Positions 24,537 to 33,847 of a stretch of DNA of 64,000 bases are shown one piece after another. The first letter of the stretch is position 1, and each line of letters opens with the position of its first letter. Origin of the DNA: GCA-003244245 sp052390495 (lineage in GTDB: Bacteria; Actinomycetota; Actinomycetes; Mycobacteriales; Pseudonocardiaceae); the NCBI GenBank assembly GCA_052390495.1, contig JBQTGW010000076.1:1-64000 (forward strand), written 5' to 3'. Both the position numbers and the translations under genes were made by a program. The notes below the pieces were generated by a model, which saw nothing but the letters and a program-made list of their open reading frames with translations, did not search any database and was not told where the DNA came from.

Positions 24537-26084
24537 ATGACACATGGTCCCGTCTTCAACCGGCGTGTGCTGCTGCGCACCACCATGATCGGCGGGCTTG
24601 CCGTCGGCCTTCCGATCGGCGTCGCCACCTCTGCTGCGGCAGGCCCCGTCCTGCTCCGGGCGGACCGCCCGGTCCTGACCCACGGTGTGCAGTCCGGCGA
24701 CGTGCTGGGCCGGTCCGGCCTGGTGTGGGCCCGCGCGGACCGGCCGTCGCGGCTGCTCGTCGAGGTCTCGGCCCGGCCCGACCTGAAGGACGCAGACCGG
24801 ATCGCCGGTCCGGTGCTGACCGCCGACACCGACTACACCGGAAGGGTGCGCGTGCGCGGTGACGGCCGGACCGTGTACTACCGCGTGCGGGCCGAGGACC
24901 TGGACCGGCGGTCGGCGAGCGAGCCGGTGACCGGCTCGTTCCGGGTCCGGCCCGCCCGCGATGAGGGGGTCCGGTTCGTCTGGTCGGGTGACATCGCGGG
25001 GCAGGGGTGGGGCATCAGTCCTGACGACGGTGGCATGAAGATCTTCGCCGCGATGCGGGAGCGCGACCCGGACTTCTTCATCTGCAACGGCGACACCGTG
25101 TACGCCGACGGACCGCTGCGCGAGACCGTCACCCTGGCCGACGGGCGGGTCTGGCGCAATGTCGTCACCCCGGAGAAGTCGAAGGTGGCCGAGACGCTTG
25201 CCGAGTTCCGCGGCCAGTACGCCTACAACCTGCTCGACGAGCACCTGCGCGCGTTCGCCGCGGCCGTGCCACAGATCAACCAGTGGGACGACCACGAGGT
25301 GACCAACAACTGGTACCCGGGCGAGGTGCTCACCGACGAGCGCTACACCGAGCGGCGGGTGGACGTGCTCGCCGCGCGGGCGTTCCAGGCATTTCACGAG
25401 TGGGTGCCGCTGGATCGGCGCCGCGCCGTCGACGGGCGGATCTACCGGCAGCTGCCGTACGGGCCGCAGGTGGAGGTCTTCGTGATCGACATGCGGTCCT
25501 ACCGGGACGCCAACAGCGCGAACACCGCACCGTCGGAGCGGATCTTGGGCGAGTGGCAGGCGCGCTGGCTGGTGCACGCGCTGACCACCTCGCGGGCGAC
25601 CTGGAAGATCATCGCGTCGGATATGCCGATCGGTCTGCTGGTCCCGGACGGCACCGCGTGGGAGGCCGTCGCCAACGGGGTGGACGGGCCGCCATCGGGG
25701 CGCGAGGCCGAGATCGCCTGGGTACTGCGGTCGCTACAGAAGCGCAAAGTGCGCAATGTCGTCTGGCTGACCGCCGACGTGCACTACACCGCGGCGCACC
25801 GATACTCACCGGCAGGCGCGGGGTTCTCCGAGTTCGACGAGTTCTGGGAGTTCGTGTCCGGCCCGCTGCACGCAGGCGGGTTCGGGCCGAACCGGCTGGA
25901 CGCAACGTTCGGGCCGGTGGTGGAGTTCGTCAAGGCGCCGCCTGCGCCGAACACGCCGCCGCTGGACGGGTTCCAGCACTTCGGCGAGGTCGAGGTGGCC
26001 CCGGGTGGAGCGACGATGCGGGTTTCGCTGCGCGACCGCGTCGGTGCCGAACTGTGGTCGACCACCCTGGAAGCCGTCCGCTGA
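24537..26084 (+). CDS. phoD: PhoD-type alkaline phosphatase (Tat-exported)
   Basis: A 515-residue secreted phosphodiesterase/monoesterase. The Tat signal has the twin arginine in FNRRVLLRT followed by GGLAVGLPIGVATSAAAGP. The PhoD N-terminal Ig-like domain (HGVQSGDVLGRSGLVWARAD) precedes the metallophosphatase domain with NGDTVYAD, NQWDDHEVTNNW (WDDHE is the PhoD signature) and TADVHYTAA. PhoD uses Ca/Fe and releases phosphate from phosphodiesters under phosphate limitation. ATG 24537 is preferred because it places the RR motif at residues 9-10; the frame is open further upstream. A PhnD-like binding protein lies next to it on the other strand, but no PHO box was identified. Confidence 0.92.
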   Translation: MTHGPVFNRRVLLRTTMIGGLAVGLPIGVATSAAAGPVLLRADRPVLTHGVQSGDVLGRSGLVWARADRPSRLLVEVSARPDLKDADRIAGPVLTADTDYTGRVRVRGDGRTVYYRVRAEDLDRRSASEPVTGSFRVRPARDEGVRFVWSGDIAGQGWGISPDDGGMKIFAAMRERDPDFFICNGDTVYADGPLRETVTLADGRVWRNVVTPEKSKVAETLAEFRGQYAYNLLDEHLRAFAAAVPQINQWDDHEVTNNWYPGEVLTDERYTERRVDVLAARAFQAFHEWVPLDRRRAVDGRIYRQLPYGPQVEVFVIDMRSYRDANSANTAPSERILGEWQARWLVHALTTSRATWKIIASDMPIGLLVPDGTAWEAVANGVDGPPSGREAEIAWVLRSLQKRKVRNVVWLTADVHYTAAHRYSPAGAGFSEFDEFWEFVSGPLHAGGFGPNRLDATFGPVVEFVKAPPAPNTPPLDGFQHFGEVEVAPGGATMRVSLRDRVGAELWSTTLEAVR

Positions 26085-26121
26085 CCAGTACCGACCCGTG
26101 CACAGTGCCGCCCGCGCGGGG

Positions 26122-27072
26122 TCAGCCTTCGGTGCAGGACTTGTTCTGGGTCACCCGGCAGACCTCGCGCACGCTGTCGTAGGCGGCATCGGTGGTCGGC
26201 TGGTAGCCGTACGCGAATCCGTCGGCAATCGCGCATTCGCCCTGGCAGAAACCGTTCGCCCGCAGGTAGTCGGCGTTGGCCTTGGTCCCGAGCACCGTGG
26301 TCAGCAGCTCGCGCAGCTCCGGATCCAGGTGGTCGGCGATCACCAGGGGCGGGTCGGGAATTGGTTCCGACTTCCACACTGTGGTGACCTGACCCGGCTG
26401 GAGCAGGCCCTGCTCGATCAGCTGTCGGTCGATCATCTGGTCGAGTGCGAAACCAGCATCGCACTGACGGTTGGCCACCGCGAGGGCCGAGGCGTCGTGG
26501 CGGCCGGCGAAAATCGGTATCGTGTCTTTTTCCGGTGCAATACCCACAGCGAGCAGACCAGCGCTGGGATACAGGTATCCGGAGGTGGAGTCAGGGTCCA
26601 CAAAACAGACTTTCTTGCCGCGGAAGTCCGCCAAATTCTGGATCGATGAACCGGCCCAGGTGATGCCGTAAGCCTGATACCCTGGTGGCTTGTTTTTCTT
26701 ATCCACCCGGGCAACCACCGCGGTGATCTGGGCGCCCCGCTGCCTGGCGAGCACATAGGAGAACGCTCCGAGGTCAGCGATGTCGATCTTTCTGTCGAGC
26801 AGCCCCTTGATAACCGCGGCGTAGTCGGTGCCGGTCTGGAAAAGAATCTCTTTACCAGTCTCCTTCTCAAGCATTTCAATGATCGGCTGATGGTCCTGCT
26901 GGAGGCTATCCGGTCTATGGCTGGGCACCGTAGCGAAAATCAGCACTTGTGGATCATCGCTGGCGGCGCTTGCCTCGTCGTCTGCGGCACTGCGGACGCA
27001 CCCGGACGCGATCAGCAGGGTAGCTACCGCGGCGAAGAGCGCAGCGACGGTGTGCTGCGTGGGGCGCCTCAT
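26122..27072 (-). CDS. PhnD-like substrate-binding lipoprotein
   Basis: A 316-residue periplasmic-binding-fold lipoprotein. Signal peptide with lipobox IASGC (Cys25), so anchored on the outer face of the membrane. PhnD/phosphonate-binding features: LIFATVPSHRPDSLQQDHQP, LFQTGTDYAAVIKGL, DIADLGAFSYVLARQRGAQI, FRGKKVCFVDPDSTSGYLYP. Six Cys in the C-terminal half (including GFCQGEC and NKSC) could form disulphides. No permease or ATPase is adjacent, so transport is unlikely. The ATG overlaps the stop of the upstream TIR-STAND-WD40 gene (ATGA at 27069-27072), so the two are translationally coupled and probably function together as ligand receptor and signalling protein. Confidence 0.85.
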   Translation of the reverse strand: MRRPTQHTVAALFAAVATLLIASGCVRSAADDEASAASDDPQVLIFATVPSHRPDSLQQDHQPIIEMLEKETGKEILFQTGTDYAAVIKGLLDRKIDIADLGAFSYVLARQRGAQITAVVARVDKKNKPPGYQAYGITWAGSSIQNLADFRGKKVCFVDPDSTSGYLYPSAGLLAVGIAPEKDTIPIFAGRHDASALAVANRQCDAGFALDQMIDRQLIEQGLLQPGQVTTVWKSEPIPDPPLVIADHLDPELRELLTTVLGTKANADYLRANGFCQGECAIADGFAYGYQPTTDAAYDSVREVCRVTQNKSCTEG

Positions 27073-30000
27073 CGCAGACCATCTCCTCCGGCGGTTATCG
27101 GGTCACAGGTGTCCTGGTATGGCAAATCCGGGATATAGCGGTCCCACTCGTCAGGACTGAGACCGTGCTCGGTAATAGCGCAGGCGTGCTCCGTCGCATT
27201 AGTTCGGAGCTGGTGGAGAGCTGTGAGGTCCCACAGGACCACGGTGGCGTCGAAACCACCGGTGGCCAAGGTATTCCCGTCGGGAGCGAACGCCACGGCG
27301 GCCACCGAACCCGCGTGGCCGGTCAGTGGCTGCCCGAGCGGCCGGGGCTGAGCCCGATCGGTGAGATCCCACAGCACTACGGTGCCATCGTCGCTGGCCG
27401 TGGCCAGGGTGCGCCCGTCGGTGGAGAACACCGTCGAGGTCACCAGCCTGCGGTGGCCGGTCAGCCGCTGCCCGAGACGCCGGGGTTCGGCCCGGTCAGT
27501 GATATCCCACAGCATCAGGTCGCCGTCACCGCTGGCCGTGGCCAGGGTGCGCCCGTCGCTGGAGAACGCCGCGGCAGTCACCAGGCTGCGGTGGCCGGTC
27601 AGTGGCTCTCCAGGGCGCCTGGGCTCGGCCCGGCCAGTACGGTCCCACAGCGTCACAACACCGTCGCCGCTGGCCGTGACCTCAGTGCTGCCGTCCGGGG
27701 TCGCCGCGAGGTAGTCCACCATGGTGCTGGGGCGGTGCAGCGGTGGTCCGATGGAGGGGCGGTCCGGGCGGGTCAAGTCTCGCCGGATCACGGTGCCGTC
27801 GGAGCTGGTGATGTCCAGGGCACGCCCATCGGGGGTGAACATGACGGAGTCCACCGGGCTGGGCTGCCCGGTCACTGGCGGCCCCAAGCGCTGAGGCTGA
27901 GCCCGGTCGATGAGCGACCACTGGATCACGGTGCCGTCGGCGCTGGCCGTGACCAGGGTGCGTCCATCGGCAGCGAACGCGACGGCGGTCACTCTGCCGG
28001 TGTGGCTGCTCAGCGCGGACCCGAGCAGCCGGGGCTGGGTCCGGTCGGTGAGATTCCACAACAGGGCTGTGTTGTCGTCGCTGGCGGTGATCAGCGTTTC
28101 CCCGTCGGGAGCGAACGCCACGGCGGTCACTCTGCCGGTGTGGCTGCTCAGAACAGACCTGACCAGCCGCGGCTGGGTCCGGTCGGTGAGATCCCAGATC
28201 AGGGCCGTGTTGTCGTCGCTGGCGGTGGCCACCATCTGCCCGTCGGGGGAGAATGCCAGCGAGTTCACCGCGCTGGTATGGCCGTTCAGGGACTGCGGGG
28301 GCGCGGCCGGGTCGGCGAGGTTCCACAGGACGGCATGGCCATCGGAATCCCCGGTGCCCGCCATGCTCCCGTCCGGAGAAAACGTCACCGAGAACACCGT
28401 GTCGGCCTGGCCGATCAGGGGTGACCCACGCAGCGCAGGCCGGGCCGGATCGGTGAGATCCCATAGCAGCACCGTGCCGCTGTCAAAGGTGGCGGTCGCC
28501 AGGGTGCGCCCATCGGGAGCGAATGCCACCGAGGACACCGCGCTGTCCTGGCGCAACGGGAGTCGCGGGGTCCAGGTCAGGCCGGTGTGCTCCCACAGGA
28601 TCACGGTCCGGTCGTCGCCGGCGGTGGCCAGGGTGCGTCCGTCGGGAGTGAACGCCATTGCGGACACCGCGCTGGTATGGCCCACCAAAGATTGCCGGGT
28701 CCGGGCCGGGTCGGTGACCTCTCGTAAGATCACGGTGCCGTCGAGACCAGCGGTGGCCAGGTCGTTTCCGCTGGGGGAGAACGCCATTGAGGTCACCGTG
28801 CCGGGATGATCGGTGCGGGCGCCCGCGTAACGGGTGGTGGTGAGCGTATTGACCAGGCTGGCCCGGGTCTCACCGCCAGGACGGATGCCCTCGGCCGCGA
28901 TCCCGAGCAGGAGCGCGGTCCGTGGGTCGGTCTCTCGGATGGCGTCGGCCTGAGTGATCAACTGGCGGGAGATGGCGATCCATTGCAGGTGCTGCGCGTC
29001 GCGTTGCTGGTACACCGCAACGCCCGCGGCGCCCAGAGCCACGACCAACAGCCCCGACAGGACGGTGGCGGCGCGTCGGCGTCGGGAGCGGTCGTGGCGC
29101 AGGCTGGCGTACACGAAGTCATGAGCCTTCGCGTCAAGGCCGATCTGATCGGTGACCAGGACCCGGCGTCGAGCCAACTGGCGTGACCAGCCTCGGCGTC
29201 CCGGTGACGGCGTCCCGGCCGGGCGGATCCGGGCGCCGATATCGGTGGCGGCGGCGGCGAGCTGCCCCCCGCCCCACAACCGGGTCGGTGAGCGGCCATG
29301 CTCGTGCCATTCGGCGGCGGCGTGCTCCACCGCGCGGCGGGCCCGCAGGCCGGACACCCGCGTGGTGATGGCCTCGGCCAGTGGGGGCCATTCGGACAGG
29401 AAGGCTTCGTGGGCGACACCGATCACCGCTGTGTCGTGGTCGGTGTCGGTGATCAGCAGCCGCCGGGCGACGAAGGGCTCCAGCTCGGTGCACACCTGGT
29501 CGGACAGCTCGTCGCGGCTGACCCGCCATCGGGTAGGGCGACCCTGCGCGTCCACGGTGACCAGCCGCAACAGCCCGGCGATGACATCCTCGCGGCTCCG
29601 GCCGCCGGCCTTGACCGCGTCGGCCAGCGCCGTGTCCGCCTGACCGGCCAGCGCCCCGCGCACCCCGCCGAGCTCCGCATACCGCTGCGCCGACAGCTGC
29701 CCACCGCGGCTGATCCCCTTGGCGAGCTGGGCCAGGGTGAACGCCAGCAGCGGCAGTGCCTCCCCACTGCCGGTGTCGTCGACCAGCTGGTCCACCAGGG
29801 ACGCGGCCACGCCGATCCCGGCCAGCCGGGCCGGGCCTTCGATCACCTCACGCAGCGCCTCGCGGTGCAGCGGCCGCAGCGGGTAGACCTGCGTCGGCAG
29901 CGGGGCCAGGTGCGGGTCCCCCAGCAGCTGGGCGAGGAACTCCGGGCGCAGGGTGCCCACCAGCTGCACCGGACCGGCCAAGGCGGGGCGCAGCAGCTCG

Positions 30001-30869
30001 GCGAACCTGGCTCGTTCCTCGGGTGCGGTCTGCGTGAGCAGCTCCTCGAACTGGTCCACCACGACCAACAGCCACCGCCGGGGATCCCCCGAGGCGGCCC
30101 GCAGCAGCTCTCCCACCAGCCCTGCCAGGTCCCCCTCGTCGAGCCGGTGGCGAACCTCCGGCACCGGCCAGTCCAACCCGGACTGCCTGGCCTCTGTCGC
30201 CAGCTCCTGTACCAGCGCCGCCACCGGATCGGTGCCCGGCACGATCGGGGCCAGCGTCGACCACCCCGGCTCACCGGCCAGCACCGGCAGCAGACCGGCT
30301 CGCACCAGCGACGACTTCCCGCACCCCGACGGGCCGACCACCAGCCGCGCCGCACCCTCAACCCGGGCAGCCGGGGACCGCAGCAACCCAGCCAGCTGCC
30401 CCACCTCAGCAGTGCGGCCGAAGAACACCCGATGCCGGTTGATCTCGAACGGGCGCAACCCCGGGAACGGGGACCGATCGTCCGGCCACCCGCCCGCAAG
30501 CAGGCGCAACGCCGCCGTCAGCGCAGCCTGGGCCACCTCCGGACCCCTCGTGTAGTCCGCATGCTGCAAAGACTCCAGCATGGGATGCACCGCACCCCGC
30601 TCGGCGCGCAACGGCAGCAACCGGCACCCCCGGGACTGGGCGACGGCGACTTCGCCGGCACACCACGTCGACGCCAGATACGCCGAGGTCACCACACAGA
30701 CCACCACGTCGGCCCACCGCAGCCAGTCGTGAATCTGCTGCTGCCACTGCTCCCCGGTGCGCAGATCCTGGTCCCAGAACACCTCGTGCCCATCATCGAC
30801 GAGCCACTGGCGCAGTTCCCCGGCCAGCGTCCGATCTCCGCTGGCGTAACTGATGAAGACCCTGGCCAC
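27069..30869 (-). CDS. TIR-STAND NTPase-transmembrane-WD40 protein
   Basis: A 1266-residue multidomain protein. Residues 1-125 are a TIR domain (ARVFISYASGDR; STWCAGEV with the candidate catalytic Glu73). A STAND-type NTPase follows with Walker A GPSGCGKSS (179-187) and Walker B LLVVVDQFEEL (267-277), the QFEE form of the nSTAND1 group. Winged-helix/helical segments lead to a basic stretch RSRRRR and one transmembrane helix (about 600-620). Residues 688 to about 1215 hold 12 WD40 repeats (pattern VxxxAFSPDGxxLATxxxDGTVxLWDL). The basic residues before the helix predict TIR/NTPase inside and the WD40 propellers outside. TIR domains of this kind often degrade NAD. Operon with the PhnD-like lipoprotein. 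Confidence 0.88.
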   Translation of the reverse strand: MARVFISYASGDRTLAGELRQWLVDDGHEVFWDQDLRTGEQWQQQIHDWLRWADVVVCVVTSAYLASTWCAGEVAVAQSRGCRLLPLRAERGAVHPMLESLQHADYTRGPEVAQAALTAALRLLAGGWPDDRSPFPGLRPFEINRHRVFFGRTAEVGQLAGLLRSPAARVEGAARLVVGPSGCGKSSLVRAGLLPVLAGEPGWSTLAPIVPGTDPVAALVQELATEARQSGLDWPVPEVRHRLDEGDLAGLVGELLRAASGDPRRWLLVVVDQFEELLTQTAPEERARFAELLRPALAGPVQLVGTLRPEFLAQLLGDPHLAPLPTQVYPLRPLHREALREVIEGPARLAGIGVAASLVDQLVDDTGSGEALPLLAFTLAQLAKGISRGGQLSAQRYAELGGVRGALAGQADTALADAVKAGGRSREDVIAGLLRLVTVDAQGRPTRWRVSRDELSDQVCTELEPFVARRLLITDTDHDTAVIGVAHEAFLSEWPPLAEAITTRVSGLRARRAVEHAAAEWHEHGRSPTRLWGGGQLAAAATDIGARIRPAGTPSPGRRGWSRQLARRRVLVTDQIGLDAKAHDFVYASLRHDRSRRRRAATVLSGLLVVALGAAGVAVYQQRDAQHLQWIAISRQLITQADAIRETDPRTALLLGIAAEGIRPGGETRASLVNTLTTTRYAGARTDHPGTVTSMAFSPSGNDLATAGLDGTVILREVTDPARTRQSLVGHTSAVSAMAFTPDGRTLATAGDDRTVILWEHTGLTWTPRLPLRQDSAVSSVAFAPDGRTLATATFDSGTVLLWDLTDPARPALRGSPLIGQADTVFSVTFSPDGSMAGTGDSDGHAVLWNLADPAAPPQSLNGHTSAVNSLAFSPDGQMVATASDDNTALIWDLTDRTQPRLVRSVLSSHTGRVTAVAFAPDGETLITASDDNTALLWNLTDRTQPRLLGSALSSHTGRVTAVAFAADGRTLVTASADGTVIQWSLIDRAQPQRLGPPVTGQPSPVDSVMFTPDGRALDITSSDGTVIRRDLTRPDRPSIGPPLHRPSTMVDYLAATPDGSTEVTASGDGVVTLWDRTGRAEPRRPGEPLTGHRSLVTAAAFSSDGRTLATASGDGDLMLWDITDRAEPRRLGQRLTGHRRLVTSTVFSTDGRTLATASDDGTVVLWDLTDRAQPRPLGQPLTGHAGSVAAVAFAPDGNTLATGGFDATVVLWDLTALHQLRTNATEHACAITEHGLSPDEWDRYIPDLPYQDTCDPITAGGDGLR

Positions 30870-30996
30870 CGCCCCTCCCCTGCCGATTACCGCATCGGGT
30901 ACGCCTGACGTCGCTGAGGGTGAACTTTATCGTCCGCCCCTACCTGATAGGGGGGTGATTGGCCGAACAGTGAAGCGAACGCAGCGCCGTGCAGGG

Positions 30997-31084
30997 GCAG
31001 ACACACCGTGCATGAGGGGCAGACACACCGTGCATGAGGGGCAGACACACCGTGCATGAGGGGCGGACACACCGTGCATGAGGG
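30997..31084 (+). repeat. 22-bp tandem repeat array, four units (locus 2)
   Basis: Four abutting units at 30997, 31019, 31041 and 31063: the first three are identical, and the fourth differs by one base (GCGG for GCAG). Degenerate half-units flank both ends (30986 and 31085-31095). The array lies upstream of the TIR-STAND-WD40 gene and downstream of the epimerase gene, both on the minus strand. Confidence 0.93.
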
Positions 31085-31106
31085 GCGGACACGCGGGGGT
31101 GGGGGG

Positions 31107-32171
31107 TTAGGGGCGGAGGGGGGCGGTGGCGAATTCGGTCATGCCTTCGGTGAATGTGGTGGTGGCGTGGAAGTTGAGTTCGGTGGTGGCGCGGGCGGGG
31201 GAGGCGACGATGTGGCGGACGTCGCCGAGCCGGAATCGGCCGGTGATCTGCGGGGGTGGGCCTTCGCAGGCTTGGGACAGCGCGACGGCCATGTCGGCGA
31301 TGGTGTGCGGCTGTCCGGAGCAGATGTTGAACGCCGTGAATCCGTTGCTCGCGTAGCGCAGGGCAGCCAGGTTGGCGGCGGCGACGTCGCGGACGTGTAT
31401 GAAGTCGCGGCGCTGGGCCCCGTCCTCGAAGACCTGCGGAGCCTGGCCGCGGGCCAGCGCCGAGCGGAAGATCGACGCGACCCCGGCGTAGGGGGTGTTG
31501 CGCGGCATCCGGGGGCCGTAGATGTTGTGGTAGCGCAGGGCGACGGCGGTGCCGCCGGTCTCCCGAGCCCAGGTGGCGGCCAGGTACTCCTGCGCAAGCT
31601 TCGTGGCGGCGTAGGTGTTCCGGGGGTCGGGTGCGGCGTCCTCGGGCACGAGCCCCGGCTCCAGCGGCGCGGCGCACACCGGGCAGCGGGGGTCGAACTG
31701 GCCAGCCGTCAGATCAGCGGCAGCCCGCGCGGGCGGGCGCACCAGCCCGTGCTCCGCGCAGGAGTAGCACCCCTCGCCGTAGATGACCATCGAGCTCGCC
31801 AGCACCAGGGTGGCGACCCCTGCCCGATCCATCGCGGCCAGCAGGTGCGCCGTTCCGAGATCGTTGTGCGCCACGTAGCCGGGCATGTCGGCGACGCCGA
31901 CGCCGAGCCCGACCATCGCCGCTTGGTGGCACACCGCGTCCACGCCTGCCAGCGCCCGGTCGAGCACAGCGCCGTCGCGCACGTCGCCCTCGATCATCTC
32001 GTGATTGCCGAGGTAATCGGGACGACCGCGGTGCGCGGCTGGGAGCAGGACATCGAGAATCCGGACGGTGGCGCCCTGCTCGGCGAGCAGGTCCGCGACG
32101 TGCGAACCGACGAATCCAGCGCCCCCGGTGACCAAGATGTGGCGCGGCGCAACGGCTCCCATCGGCGGCAT
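31107..32171 (-). CDS. NAD-dependent epimerase/dehydratase with zinc-ribbon insert
   Basis: A 354-residue extended short-chain dehydrogenase. The N-terminal Rossmann motif is ILVTGGAGFVGSHVADLL. Catalysis is by the Ser in LASSMVIYG and the YxxxK of NTYAATKLAQEY. Between them lies an unusual insert of about 45 residues with CYSC and CPVC pairs, a likely zinc ribbon. GPRMPRNTPYAGVASIFRSA and VFEDGAQRRDFIHVRDVA are the sugar-nucleotide epimerase signatures. ATG 32171 (or 32162) places the Rossmann motif at residue 11; the longer frame to 32390 overlaps the haloperoxidase gene and is rejected. It may supply nucleotide sugars to envelope glycosyltransferases such as those at 15.4-20.1 kb, but this is inference. 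Confidence 0.88.
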   Translation of the reverse strand: MPPMGAVAPRHILVTGGAGFVGSHVADLLAEQGATVRILDVLLPAAHRGRPDYLGNHEMIEGDVRDGAVLDRALAGVDAVCHQAAMVGLGVGVADMPGYVAHNDLGTAHLLAAMDRAGVATLVLASSMVIYGEGCYSCAEHGLVRPPARAAADLTAGQFDPRCPVCAAPLEPGLVPEDAAPDPRNTYAATKLAQEYLAATWARETGGTAVALRYHNIYGPRMPRNTPYAGVASIFRSALARGQAPQVFEDGAQRRDFIHVRDVAAANLAALRYASNGFTAFNICSGQPHTIADMAVALSQACEGPPPQITGRFRLGDVRHIVASPARATTELNFHATTTFTEGMTEFATAPLRP

Positions 32172-32265
32172 CCTAGGCAGCCTCGATCGCGTGCAAGCGC
32201 CCCGCCCCGGCGAGGTGTGTGCTGCCAGGGCAGGGCGCTTCGGGCCCCGCGGGAGAGCGGATGGT

Positions 32266-33699
32266 TCAGGGCAGCCGAGGGCCCGCCGCAGCAGCCGCGG
32301 AGAGACCGTTGGCAGCGATATCGTTGGCGATGGCCAGCCCAAGGCTGACTCCGCCGATGTTCTGCGTGAGGTCGATCTCACCGTCTGCATTGACGGCGAA
32401 CGCGTCGAACACCCAGTGCACCCCGAGGAAGACCCGGCTACGGCCGTTCTCCTCGATCATCTGCCAGAGCCCGTTGGGGAAGCTACGTGCGTGCCGCGGC
32501 CGGACAGCGCCGTTGTTGTCCACGTTGATCCCGTTGAGCTCCTCGGAGACGAACTCGAGGCCGTCTGCCAGGTTGTCGGGTCCAGTGTTCTTGTGGCATA
32601 CGCCGTAGAACCGCCGAACGGACTGGAAGGCCGCCGCACCGAACGTCGCGTGCCCCGATGGGTAGGCCGGGAAGTTCGGGGTGACATTCTTCACGCCGGG
32701 CTGGTTTGTCCTGGGTGCGCCGAGCGGGAGCCAGCCCGGGTCGGCGTTCTCGTCCAGGACGTTGCTGCCCACTCCGGTCGTGCCTGTGGAGGGGTCGTGC
32801 TCGCGAATTCCCACCACCGGGCGCCACACGTCGTAGCGGTACTTGTCGTCCCAGGCCAGGATGCCCGCATCGCCCATCGCAGCATTCACCAGCGCGAACA
32901 GCCGGGCGTTGTCGACGATGCCGTTGTCCTGCGCTTCGGCGATCTTGCGAACGATCTGGTTGTACAGCCGAGGCGGGGTGCCCAGACCCCTGGCCCCGTC
33001 GTAGGCCCAGAACAGTCCGATGACGGTCTCGGTGGGGTTGCGGGGCGGATTGATCGGGTCGATCGGCAGCGTCCCGGCGAGTTGCGGGGCGATGCCCTTG
33101 CTGCGCACCTGCGCGACGGCCCGGTTGTACTCGTCGGTGCCGAGCTGTGGTGCGGCATCGAGACTGTGCCGGGTGGTGGCAGCGAAGCAACCCGACCGCG
33201 CACCGTAGAACGGGGCGAAGAAGCCCTGACCTGGGTTGTCCGGGTCCTGCCTGTGGTGCCCACGAGCGACCGAAGAGGAGTAGCCGTCGTCGAGGAAATC
33301 AGGGTCGTCCTGCCGGGCGGCGAGGATGGCCGCGGCGACCACCTGACCGAAGACATGACCGTCGACGCCCGCCTGGCCCGCGACCAAGCCCGCAGCGGCG
33401 TGCCGGGCATCGAAGAACGCCTTCTGCTTCGGGTAGAGCGCACTCAGGGTGGCGTGCGCGGCGGCCGCGATCGCCGCGTCGGGGTCGGCGCCCGCAGGCG
33501 GCGTCGGCAGGTTCTCCAGGTAGGTGTCGTACTTGCCGTTGATGCTGAAAAAGGCGTCGTGCATCGCCAGGTGCACGATCGCATAGGCCCGCGAGCTGCC
33601 GCACGGGCCCTGAGACCGGCGTTCGTCCACGTCGGCCGTGGTGTGCGTCGTGCGGTCGGCCTCGTTGACGACTCCGTTCCAGTACAGAATTGCGTCCAC
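32266..33699 (-). CDS. Vanadium-dependent haloperoxidase family protein
   Basis: A 477-residue alpha-helical enzyme of the PAP2/vanadium haloperoxidase superfamily. The vanadate pocket is visible: KYRYDVWRPVVGI (Lys/Arg), PAYPSGHATFGAAAFQ (SGHA) and SRVFLGVHWVFDAF (Arg and the vanadate-ligating His). Such enzymes oxidise halides with H2O2 to halogenate organic compounds; some relatives are acid phosphatases. No Sec signal is evident. GTG 33699 has the RBS GAGGAA; a longer ATG start at 33732 is possible. It reads in the same direction as the epimerase, separated by 94 bp, and no biosynthetic cluster surrounds it, so its substrate is open. Confidence 0.87.
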   Translation of the reverse strand: MDAILYWNGVVNEADRTTHTTADVDERRSQGPCGSSRAYAIVHLAMHDAFFSINGKYDTYLENLPTPPAGADPDAAIAAAAHATLSALYPKQKAFFDARHAAAGLVAGQAGVDGHVFGQVVAAAILAARQDDPDFLDDGYSSSVARGHHRQDPDNPGQGFFAPFYGARSGCFAATTRHSLDAAPQLGTDEYNRAVAQVRSKGIAPQLAGTLPIDPINPPRNPTETVIGLFWAYDGARGLGTPPRLYNQIVRKIAEAQDNGIVDNARLFALVNAAMGDAGILAWDDKYRYDVWRPVVGIREHDPSTGTTGVGSNVLDENADPGWLPLGAPRTNQPGVKNVTPNFPAYPSGHATFGAAAFQSVRRFYGVCHKNTGPDNLADGLEFVSEELNGINVDNNGAVRPRHARSFPNGLWQMIEENGRSRVFLGVHWVFDAFAVNADGEIDLTQNIGGVSLGLAIANDIAANGLSAAAAAGPRLP

Positions 33700-33847
33700 T
33701 GCGTTCCTCGTCTCCACGCGTGCGCCGCACATCGGCGCGACTACTTGACAGGAGCACCGACCACAGTGGGTGATACCTACCCTGGGTAATTCACAGTTTT
33801 CCGGCTAGGGTTCCGTGTGCTTAAGATTAGCGGTAAGGTAACCAACC

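Noticed and set aside
27165..28424. Long plus-strand open frame opposite the WD40 region
   Set aside because: It is the antisense of the WD40 repeats (high GC keeps the opposite frame open) and translates to low-complexity Gly/Arg/His sequence without motifs.
30940..31677. Cys/His-rich peptide repeats (VSAPHARC-type) from the 22-bp arrays
   Set aside because: The frames translate the tandem repeat on the minus strand; they have no RBS and appear at each array only because 22-bp units shift frame.
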